A stretch of 8,685 nt of DNA from the NCBI GenBank assembly GCA_964530165.1, contig CAZGYE010000256.1:1-8685 (forward strand), written 5' to 3'. Made by a program: the position numbers and the translations under genes. The notes beneath the pieces are model-generated. The model saw nothing but the letters and a program-made list of their open reading frames with translations. It made no database searches and was not told where the DNA came from. Positions 1-5,741 of this stretch are shown piece by piece (position 1 is the first letter of the stretch; each line of letters opens with the position of its first letter). Source of the stretch: CAZGYE01 sp964530165 (GTDB taxonomy: Bacteria; Planctomycetota; Planctomycetia; Planctomycetales; Planctomycetaceae).

Positions 1-121
1 TGCCCCGCCGCGATCCAATCGCTGAACCGGTCGAATCACAACAGAAGCTCGTCCCGCAGGGTTCCGGTCTGCCGAGATTGTTCCGCCGATTGGGAGCGCG
101 CTTTCGACGCATCACCATGCT

Positions 122-358
122 TCACGGTGGATCGTAACCGCCGGCGCAAAAGGGGTGGCAGCGGAGAATCCGCCAGAGCCCGCGCAGACTTCCCGAAACG
201 GCTCCGTACTTCTTCACCGCCAGAATGAAGTATTCGCTGCAAGTGGGGTGGAACCGGCATCGACGCCCGAAGACCGGGCTCAGCAGTTTCTGGTACGCCC
301 GCGCCATGCCGATCAGTACGTACGCGGGAAGCCGCCGAAACCGCATCAGCCAACTCAT
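122..358 (-). CDS. yidD: YidD family membrane protein insertion efficiency factor
   Basis: This 78-aa protein matches YidD in size and pattern. It has an amphipathic N-terminal half with the family motif around YQKLLSPVFGRRCRFHPTCS (aa 22-41), then SEYF, a Gly/Leu/Trp/Arg stretch (GSLRGLWRILRCHPF) and a C-terminal GGYDPP. The conserved cysteines C34, C40, C67 and C71 are visible. In other bacteria YidD sits at the inner membrane and assists YidC-dependent insertion. The ATG at 358 overlaps the rnpA stop as ATGA, which fixes the start and implies translational coupling. The usual rnpA-yidD order is kept, but yidC is not seen in the 121 bases left downstream. Confidence 0.95.
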   Translation of the reverse strand: MSWLMRFRRLPAYVLIGMARAYQKLLSPVFGRRCRFHPTCSEYFILAVKKYGAVSGSLRGLWRILRCHPFCAGGYDPP

Positions 359-720
359 CGTCCCTCCTCGACGCCCAGCCGGCGAGCCAGTTGAGCGGCA
401 ATGCGAACCAGCGACTGCCGGTAATCGGCCAGTTCCGCCCCGGAACCTTGCCTGGGAATCAGAATCAAATCGAGACCGCTCGGCAATGTGGGCCGTGACA
501 ACCGAAACGCCTCGCGCAGCAGCCGTTTGAGCCGCGTCCGCTTGACGGCGTTTCCATGTTTCTTCGAAACACTCAGACCGAATCGCGTGTGGCCCAGATC
601 GTTCTTCGCGGCGAACACCAGCAAATGCCGGTTGCCGGCAGAATGTCGCAGCCCGTAGATGCGTGCGAAATCCCGCGAGCTCGTGATTCGGCTCGATTTG
701 GGCAGTCCGTATGTTTTCAC
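355..720 (-). CDS. rnpA: Ribonuclease P protein component
   Basis: This 121-aa protein is the RNase P protein subunit, which binds RNase P RNA and the 5' leader of pre-tRNA. The N-terminus (aa 8-20, KSSRITSSRDFAR) matches the family's typical 'L....F..v...' opening. A central FGLSVSKKHGNAVKRTRLKR (aa 47-66) is the signature helix, where the usual RNR box reads R61-T62-R63. The C-terminus contains DLILIPRQG followed by a helix, as expected. The start is GTG at 720, because the upstream gene's TGA overlaps it as GTGA; the longer in-frame ATG at 876 would overlap that gene heavily and adds a low-complexity tail. The stop overlaps the yidD ATG. The RNA partner, rnpB, lies about 1.7 kb away on the same strand. 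Confidence 0.95.
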   Translation of the reverse strand: MKTYGLPKSSRITSSRDFARIYGLRHSAGNRHLLVFAAKNDLGHTRFGLSVSKKHGNAVKRTRLKRLLREAFRLSRPTLPSGLDLILIPRQGSGAELADYRQSLVRIAAQLARRLGVEEGR

Positions 721-1148
721 GGCGTCTGAGTTTCTTTGCCGTTCGCGTCCGAGCCGGGCGGTTGGGACTCTCGGTTTGTCTCGATCTCTTTTTTCGGCCG
801 CAGGTACCAGAATTCGTCGGTCTGGGATTGCCGTGGAGGTAGCTTCCGGGCAATCCGGCGCAAGCGATTCCCCCACAAGACAATCAGCCCCAGCAATGCC
901 AAACCGACAAAGGCGACCCCCACGAGCAAATAAACCGCCACCGTGGCGACACGCCTCTTGGAGTGGCGGTTCGCCTTTTCAGCGGGTGCAGATTGGCCGT
1001 CGGTTCCGGTCACTTGCGCCGGAATTGGGGCGGCATGTTGCGCCGACGCTGCCGCCGGACCTGCGATCACGAATACCATCAGGCACAACGCCGGCAGACA
1101 GGTCATTCGCGTGTGGCGGCCGGCGATCGTCGGCATCCCATTGGGCAT
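717..1148 (-). CDS. Unknown protein with signal peptide and one TM helix, first gene of rnpA operon
   Basis: I do not recognise the family. From the ATG at 1148 it is 143 aa. It starts with a basic n-region and a hydrophobic segment (aa 16-35, LPALCLMVFVIAG) ending AAASA|Q, a plausible signal peptidase site near aa 36. A polar Pro/Ala/Gly linker follows, then one strong TM helix (aa 69-92). The next segment is basic (GNRLRRIARKLPP), and the tail contains DEFWYLRPKK and ends polar. The likely topology is N-terminus outside and basic tail in the cytoplasm. The 1148 start has GGTGA eight bases upstream; ATGs at 1160, 1136 and 1106 are alternatives. Its TGA overlaps the rnpA GTG. It occupies the place where rpmH normally sits, so a link to YidC/YidD membrane biogenesis is possible but only inferred. 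Confidence 0.8.
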   Translation of the reverse strand: MPNGMPTIAGRHTRMTCLPALCLMVFVIAGPAAASAQHAAPIPAQVTGTDGQSAPAEKANRHSKRRVATVAVYLLVGVAFVGLALLGLIVLWGNRLRRIARKLPPRQSQTDEFWYLRPKKEIETNRESQPPGSDANGKETQTP

Positions 1149-1171
1149 CTTCACATTCACCGATCAAAAGC

Positions 1172-1200
1172 TTGTTCAGGGATTATTTCCCCATTATTAT
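1172..1200 (+). promoter_or_regulatory. Sigma70-like promoter for the DUF1559 gene
   Basis: TTGTTC (1172-1177) and TATTAT (1195-1200) are separated by 17 bases, with the start codon 65 bases downstream. An alternative -10, TATACT at 1198-1203, would need a 20-base spacer. The box is shared with the opposing operon promoter, so the two cannot easily be occupied together. Confidence 0.5.
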
Positions 1201-1201
1201 A
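1196..1201 (-). promoter_or_regulatory. Perfect -10 box for the membrane protein-rnpA-yidD operon
   Basis: Read on the minus strand this is TATAAT, about 48 bases upstream of the ATG at 1148, giving a leader of roughly 40 nt. The hexamer 17 bases further upstream (GAGAAG) is a poor -35, so the promoter would depend on its -10 or on an activator. It overlaps the -10 of the divergent promoter. Confidence 0.55.
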
Positions 1202-1265
1202 CTACAAGTGCTTTCTTGCTTCTCATCAAACGCGCACGTGTCTCACGTTTCATCGGACAAGGACC

Positions 1266-2246
1266 ATGTCTCATCGAGATGCCGGAAGTCGGGGCTTCAC
1301 ACTGATCGAGCTGCTGGTGGTGATGGCGGTCATCGGGATTCTGGTCGCCCTGCTGTTGCCAGCCGTGCAGCAGGCCCGCGAGGCGGCTCGCGCGACACAA
1401 TGCAGAAACAACCTGAAGCAACTCGGGCTGGCCCTGCACAACTATCACGACGCACACCGCGTGTTTCCACCTGCGGCCATTGCCACGCGGCCGCAGGTTA
1501 GCTTCACGATCTGTAGCGGTCCTCCTACACCTTGGGTGAAGGCGTACGACCTCTGGGACGAGGCCACCGCCGGACCTGGCTTTCACGGCACGAGCTGGCT
1601 GCTGCTCATCTTGCCGTACATCGATCAGGCCAACATTTACAACCAATGGAACTTCGAGACGAGCGTTTTGGGAAACACCCCGGCGGCCCAGACGAACATT
1701 CCAACGCTGTATTGTCCCTCACGCCGCAGTGAAGTCCGCGGAGAGGACATGCCCATCATGTTTCAGAATTGGACCAGCGGTGGAACGGATTACGGCGGCT
1801 GTGCCGGTGGCTGCAATGGCTTTCACGATTGCGATGCTCACGAGACGTTCAACGTGTCCAACGGCTCCCGTTGCGGTGGACCGTTGCGTGGTCCCTTTGC
1901 GACCAACGATTCGGTCGACCTGGGTGACATGACCGACGGTTCGTCGAACACGATTATGACCGGGGAATTGCAGAGGCTGAACGGCCCGGGGATCTGGCAA
2001 TACAGTCAGGACGGATGGGCCGTTGGGGGTGTGGCAACTCTGTTCACGACTTGTGCGAACAGCATCACTTCGTGCAAAGGTCCGAACAGTGGTTTCTTTG
2101 AAGATGCCGGAAGCGAGCATGCCAGCGGAGCACACGTGGGCATGGCCGATGGGTCGGTTCGCTTCATCTCCGAGACAATGAACCTCAGCGTGCTGAAGGC
2201 GCTGGGGACGATCAACTACGGCGACGGCCCGTCCGGATGGGATTGA
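1266..2246 (+). CDS. DUF1559 prepilin-like protein (H-x9-DG type)
   Basis: This 326-aa protein starts with a short charged leader ending SRG, followed by FTLIELLVVMAVIG, a type IV prepilin/pseudopilin cleavage site (G10|F11) with the conserved Glu at mature position +5. A single hydrophobic helix spans about aa 16-35. The family block REAARATQCRNNLKQLGLAL and an NYHDAHRVFPP motif follow. The middle is Gly/Cys-rich (YCPSRR, GGCAGGCNGFHDC). The C-terminus carries H285-x9-D295-G296, the planctomycete 'H-X9-DG' motif, then SVRFI. Genomes of this phylum hold many paralogs, thought to be assembled at the cell surface by a type II secretion or pilin-like machine; individual functions are unknown. 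ATG 1266 is chosen because it places the leader directly before the cleavage site; upstream in-frame codons run through the promoter. The ribosome site is weak (AAGGA two bases from the ATG). Confidence 0.95.
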   Translation: MSHRDAGSRGFTLIELLVVMAVIGILVALLLPAVQQAREAARATQCRNNLKQLGLALHNYHDAHRVFPPAAIATRPQVSFTICSGPPTPWVKAYDLWDEATAGPGFHGTSWLLLILPYIDQANIYNQWNFETSVLGNTPAAQTNIPTLYCPSRRSEVRGEDMPIMFQNWTSGGTDYGGCAGGCNGFHDCDAHETFNVSNGSRCGGPLRGPFATNDSVDLGDMTDGSSNTIMTGELQRLNGPGIWQYSQDGWAVGGVATLFTTCANSITSCKGPNSGFFEDAGSEHASGAHVGMADGSVRFISETMNLSVLKALGTINYGDGPSGWD

Positions 2247-2289
2247 GCGTCACACTTCTTCAACGGTCTGCCAGGCTCTTCTTGGCGGA

Positions 2290-2362
2290 CCCAAACCGAC
2301 AACTTGTTGTCGCAGCGCACCGGTCCACGTCGCAACAGCCGACGACAAGTCGTCGGTTTGGG
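2290..2362. repeat. Inverted pair of palindromes (REP/BIME-like)
   Basis: Arms 2290-2312 and 2340-2362 are complementary at 21 of 23 positions and separated by 27 bases. Each arm also holds its own palindrome: CGACAACTTGTTGTCG at 2297-2312 and CGACGACAAGTCGTCG at 2340-2355. It lies 43 bases after the DUF1559 stop and 50 bases beyond the 3' end of rnpB, so it could end transcription from both sides, although there is no clear U-tract. A dispersed REP-like element is the other reading. Confidence 0.75.
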
Positions 2363-2411
2363 GTTCCTCCAACAATCCGGACTATCGGCAGAGCTGATCG
2401 CTGACCGCTCA

Positions 2412-2912
<501 letters not shown>

Positions 2913-2917
2913 AAGCT

Positions 2918-3013
2918 AAAAGGTAAAAGGAAACAGGGAAAAGGTAAAGGAGAAAAGACAAAAAGGAGCTCTGGCTTCCTTTGACTGTCTACTTTTGCTT
3001 TTTTCCTTTCTCC
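2918..3013. repeat. Heptamer-periodic hairpin adjoining the rnpB 5' end
   Basis: Seven consecutive 7-nt units of the AAAAGGN type run from 2918 to 2966. After a GAGCTC centre, a right arm of TTCCTTT/TACTTTT-type units runs to about 3013. The element begins only five bases beyond the P1 helix of rnpB. Confidence 0.9.
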
Positions 3014-3063
3014 TGGCAGAATTGACGTTTCGTCGACGAACCGATACAGTACAGTTGGTAAAG

Positions 3064-3091
3064 TTGACAGTTTTCGACGTGAGTTGATTCT
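3064..3091 (+). promoter_or_regulatory. Possible sigma70 promoter for FHA-rsgA
   Basis: A consensus -35 TTGACA (3064-3069) is followed after 16 bases by a weak -10, GATTCT (3086-3091), about 72 bases before the FHA start codon. Confidence 0.35.
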
Positions 3092-3163
3092 CATTGGCTC
3101 CGTCTTTTCGTTTGCATTTCGCGTTGTGTTCGACGTTGGCGCGGGTCGCTGGAATCTGAATTC

Positions 3164-3670
3164 ATGCTTGGCGAATTGAATCCCTGCGGAGGGGGCGATC
3201 CGATTCCGTTGCTGAAGAGCAAACTGCTCCTCGGTCGGCGCGGCAGTTGTGACATCTCGCTCCGCTTTCCCAACGTCTCTTCCCATCATTGCGAGCTGGA
3301 GCTGGTCAACGGCTACTGGTTTGTGCGCGATCTGGGCAGCCGCAACGGCATCAAAGTCAACGGCACGCGCTGTGAGTCCAAGTGGTTGATGCCGGGCGAC
3401 GTCCTCTCGGTGGCCAAGCATCGCTACGAACTCGCCTACGCGCCGCAAGGCGAGGCGCCACCGTCGGAGAACGAGGAGGATCCCTTCGCCCAGGGACTCC
3501 TGGAAAAGGCCGGTCTCACCCGCCGGCAAACCGAGCAGATGGAGCGATCGTCGCAATCCGACGACGTTCACCCGCTGCGACATGAGATCCAGGACGACGA
3601 GAACCTCGACCTCACCGGCGAGGAACTCACAGAAAAGTGGTCGAAAGACGCCGCCGACGGCCGGTCCTGA
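3164..3670 (+). CDS. FHA domain protein
   Basis: This 168-aa protein is a stand-alone forkhead-associated domain (about aa 5-92) with a charged tail. The phosphothreonine-binding features are present: LLLGRRGSCDISL with G24-R25, S39-x-x-H42 in NVSSHHCELEL, and the loop DLGSRNGIKVNG with N61-G62. The domain ends GDVLSVAKHRYEL. The tail (aa 100-168) is acidic and low in hydrophobic residues, so it is probably flexible. No signal peptide or TM helix is seen, so it is expected to be cytoplasmic and to bind a phosphothreonine partner of a Ser/Thr kinase; planctomycetes encode many such kinases, but none is in this window. The start is the first in-frame ATG and begins directly with the domain. rsgA follows after 22 bases, so the two are probably co-transcribed. 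Confidence 0.92.
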   Translation: MLGELNPCGGGDPIPLLKSKLLLGRRGSCDISLRFPNVSSHHCELELVNGYWFVRDLGSRNGIKVNGTRCESKWLMPGDVLSVAKHRYELAYAPQGEAPPSENEEDPFAQGLLEKAGLTRRQTEQMERSSQSDDVHPLRHEIQDDENLDLTGEELTEKWSKDAADGRS

Positions 3671-3692
3671 ATCGCAACGAGAAGAAGCCGCT

Positions 3693-4820
3693 GTGGCGAA
3701 AAAGCAAAAGAAGAAGCTTCGGGTTGCGTTTCGGAAAAACAGGCAGAAAAAAACTCGCGACAAGAACCTGACCCGCCAGGTCCTCACAGAGGCAATCGAG
3801 GCCGACGATTTGGCCGCCGGTGAACGGCTCAGTGGGAAAGGCGAGCTGACTCGCCACCGTACGATCATCGGCGTCTCGCAGCACGACGCGAACGGAATCC
3901 TGCGAGACGTCGAGGAATCGACATGCCTGACCGGACGGGTCCTCAGTGCCGTTGGGTTGAACTCGACCGTTCAGGACGAAGACGGCAAACAATATGAGTG
4001 CACGATTCGACGGGTTGTGCGCACTATGGCGCGTGACGAGCGCAGTGCCGTGGTCACCGGCGACCACGTGCTCTTCCAGCCGGGCGGTGACGAGCAGGGG
4101 GTCATTGAACGGGTCGAACCTCGCCGGGGAACGCTTTCCCGTCGCAGTCAGGGACGTGAGCACGTCCTTGTCGCCAACGTCGACCAAGTTCTGTTCGTCG
4201 CCTCCGCCGCCGATCCTCCCCTGAAGCCCAACCTCATCGACCGTTTCCTTATCAGTGGTGAGAAGGGAAACGTGCGGTCCATCCTCTGCATCAACAAGGT
4301 TGATCTGGTTGATCCGGCCGGTCTGCAAGGGATCGTGGGACTGTACGGCAGGATCGGGTACGAGGTCGTGTTGAGCAGTGCGACGGAGTTCACGGGCCTC
4401 TCGCGGCTGCGGACTTTGCTGAAAGATCAGCAAACGGTTCTCAGCGGCCAAAGCGGCGTCGGCAAGTCGTCGCTGCTGAATGCGATGCAACCGGACCTCC
4501 GATTACGGACGGCCGACGTCAGCGACTGGTCGCGTAAAGGACGCCATATCACCCGGCGAACGGTGCTCCTGCCTCTGGACTTTGGAGGTTGGGTCGTCGA
4601 CACGCCGGGCATCCGACAGATGGCACTGTGGGACGTGATTCGCGAGGAGGTGGAAGGATTTTTCGTTGAGTTCCGTCCGTTCGTCACGCGCTGCAAGTTT
4701 CCCGACTGCACGCACACGCACGAGGCGGGCTGTGGCGTCAAGCGGGCGGTCGAGCGAGACCTCCTCTCGCCGATGCGGTATGAGAGCTACCTAAGAATTG
4801 TGACCGGCGATTCCGTGTGA
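3693..4820 (+). CDS. rsgA: Ribosome small subunit-dependent GTPase RsgA
   Basis: This 375-aa, circularly permuted GTPase acts in late 30S subunit maturation. A Lys/Arg-rich N-terminus (aa 1-25, MAKKQKKKLRVAFRKNRQKK) precedes an OB-fold domain (about aa 75-160). The GTPase motifs come in permuted order: G4 NKVDL at 201-205, G1 GQSGVGKSS from 252, and G3 DTPG at 303-306. The C-terminal zinc site is C334-x4-C339-x-H341-x5-C347 in CKFPDCTHTHEAGC. The GTG at 3693 is chosen because it begins the basic MAKK-type terminus; the ATG at 3582 lies inside the FHA gene and reads low-complexity sequence. It is 22 bases downstream of the FHA gene. The final stop codon overlaps the first unit of a heptamer array. 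Confidence 0.96.
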   Translation: MAKKQKKKLRVAFRKNRQKKTRDKNLTRQVLTEAIEADDLAAGERLSGKGELTRHRTIIGVSQHDANGILRDVEESTCLTGRVLSAVGLNSTVQDEDGKQYECTIRRVVRTMARDERSAVVTGDHVLFQPGGDEQGVIERVEPRRGTLSRRSQGREHVLVANVDQVLFVASAADPPLKPNLIDRFLISGEKGNVRSILCINKVDLVDPAGLQGIVGLYGRIGYEVVLSSATEFTGLSRLRTLLKDQQTVLSGQSGVGKSSLLNAMQPDLRLRTADVSDWSRKGRHITRRTVLLPLDFGGWVVDTPGIRQMALWDVIREEVEGFFVEFRPFVTRCKFPDCTHTHEAGCGVKRAVERDLLSPMRYESYLRIVTGDSV

Positions 4821-4847
4821 AAGGAAAAAGTAGAAAGGAAAAAGGTA
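4820..4847. repeat. Heptamer array, left arm, at the rsgA stop
   Basis: Four exact 7-nt steps (AAAGGAA, AAAGTAG, AAAGGAA, AAAGGTA). It is the inverted partner of the array at 5017-5058, about 170 bases away. Confidence 0.8.
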
Positions 4848-4902
4848 ATACTCTAGCCATCTGGAGCAAGTTCCTCACAACAGTGCATTTCGTGGTAAGC
4901 GG

Positions 4903-4982
4903 AGGATTATTAGGAAACCAGGAAAGCAGGAATGTCGAGAATCGTCTTTCTCCTGTCTTCCTGGGTTCCTAATTTCCTCATC
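4903..4982. repeat. Octamer-periodic inverted repeat, second family
   Basis: The left arm (4912-4935) repeats with a period of 8 (AGGAAACC, AGGAAAGC, AGGAATGT), preceded by AGGATTAT at 4903. The right arm (4951-4982) has four octamers beginning TCCT, in the complementary sense. The arms can pair into a hairpin of about 30 bp with a loop near 4936-4947. It sits between the two arms of the heptamer element. Confidence 0.8.
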
Positions 4983-5016
4983 ACTGCATTTGGCCAAACG
5001 GTTGAAACTTTCCTGC

Positions 5017-5058
5017 TTCCTTTTCACTTTTTCCTTTTGCCTTTTTCCTTTTGCCTTG
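5017..5058. repeat. Heptamer array, right arm, after the 93-aa gene
   Basis: Six consecutive 7-nt units alternate between TTCCTTT and TGCCTTT types. It begins five bases past the stop codon of the minus-strand gene at 5064, so it is in that gene's 3' region and could act as a terminator or stabiliser with 4820-4847. Confidence 0.85.
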
Positions 5059-5063
5059 ATCAA

Positions 5064-5345
5064 TCAGTTCTCTTCCAGTTTCTCGCGGAGCTCGTCGCGT
5101 TCCCTCCGCGTGACTTCCAGATCGAACATGAGGTACTTGATGTCGAGTCGAAGTTGGGACAGGGCCTCTTGAACGAGAGAGAGGATGCGCCGTCGCCGGC
5201 GGATCGAATCCACGACCCGGTTGTACGCCACTTCCACGTCTCCTGTGAGCGATTCGGGAAGCGATGCGATCTGCTTCCCCAGATCGATCAACTCGCGCGG
5301 TAGCCGGCCTGAACCGTCGTCTGGTTTTCCGGGTTGCTGTTTCAT
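5064..5345 (-). CDS. Small Arg-rich, probably coiled-coil protein of unknown function
   Basis: From ATG 5345 the protein has 93 aa. A polar N-terminus (MKQQPGKPDDGSG) leads to an amphipathic helix (LPRELIDLGKQIASLPESL). The most distinctive stretch follows: VDSIRRRRRILSLVQEALSQ, then LRLDIKYLMFDLEVTRRERDELREKLEEN, which reads as a long charged helix with heptad-like Leu/Ile spacing. No signal peptide or TM helix is present, so it is probably cytoplasmic. I believe similar short proteins occur across planctomycetes but cannot name a domain. The ATG at 5423 would add 26 residues, but a good promoter lies within that stretch. The chosen start has AAAGGA (minus strand, 5356-5361) ten bases upstream. 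Confidence 0.85.
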   Translation of the reverse strand: MKQQPGKPDDGSGRLPRELIDLGKQIASLPESLTGDVEVAYNRVVDSIRRRRRILSLVQEALSQLRLDIKYLMFDLEVTRRERDELREKLEEN

Positions 5346-5382
5346 GCGAAGCCTGTCCTTTCTGCCGGAACGATCAGAACAG

Positions 5383-5411
5383 ATTATGTGCCAAACAGAA
5401 CTTTTTCTCAA
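5383..5411 (-). promoter_or_regulatory. Sigma70-like promoter for the 93-aa gene
   Basis: On the minus strand TTGAGA (5406-5411) and CATAAT (5383-5388) are separated by exactly 17 bases. The predicted start, near 5376, leaves a leader of about 30 nt carrying the AAAGGA ribosome site, which supports ATG 5345. Confidence 0.65.
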
Positions 5412-5508
5412 AATATCGAACATAAGCTCTTAGCAGGCAGTGGGTTACAATCTTATCCTGCCGCCGGGGGCAGGCCCGGTTCACGTTGACTTCTTGCCAC
5501 GCTTCGTC

Positions 5509-5537
5509 TTGGTGAAACTCGCAACGTGGTGTAATAT
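5509..5537 (+). promoter_or_regulatory. Sigma70-like promoter for the secreted-protein gene
   Basis: TTGGTG (5509-5514) and TAATAT (5532-5537) are separated by exactly 17 bases. The start codon is about 200 bases further on, so the transcript would have a long leader containing the heptamer arrays at 5617-5637 and 5682-5716. Confidence 0.5.
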
Positions 5538-5616
5538 TCCCAGCTTACGTCGGCGCACCCGTTCGACGGCGCTGTTGCCATTCGGATTCGTTTTCCGTGA
5601 TCGAATTCGAGACCAT

Positions 5617-5716
5617 TCCCAAATCCCAATGCCCAAAACACCTGGGACGCACGATTTTTGAACATTTCCAGTTGGAATTTGTTTCGGATTTCGGATTTCG
5701 GGCTTCGAAATTCAGC
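5617..5716. repeat. Two heptamer arrays of a third repeat family
   Basis: Units TCCCAAA, TCCCAAT and GCCCAAA run without a break at 5617-5637. Units TTTCGGA (twice), TTTCGGG, CTTCGAA and ATTCAGC run without a break at 5682-5716. The whole 5590-5716 stretch is AT-richer than the neighbouring genes and I see no gene in it. It probably represents one dispersed element with a short array near each end. Confidence 0.7.
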
Positions 5717-5741
5717 GGCGACAATCGTTCCAGTTGGTTCT

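Noticed and set aside
1..118. Possible start of a further minus-strand gene (ATG at 118, four bases after the yidD stop), reading MVMRRKRAPNRRNN to the window edge.
   Set aside because: Only 39 codons are visible, Arg/Asn/Cys-rich, with no recognisable motif. The tight spacing is suggestive but not enough to call a gene.
36..401. 121-codon minus-strand frame covering the yidD gene.
   Set aside because: Out of frame with yidD, Arg/Pro-rich, and antagonised by the well-supported YidD reading.
963..1265. N-terminal extension of the DUF1559 frame back to 963.
   Set aside because: It overlaps the opposite-strand membrane protein gene and both promoters, and prepilins need a short leader before the FTLIE motif.
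5424..5508. A TTGACT hexamer near 5485 as the -35 of the secreted-protein promoter.
   Set aside because: No acceptable -10 lies 16-18 bases downstream; TTGGTG-N17-TAATAT further on fits better.
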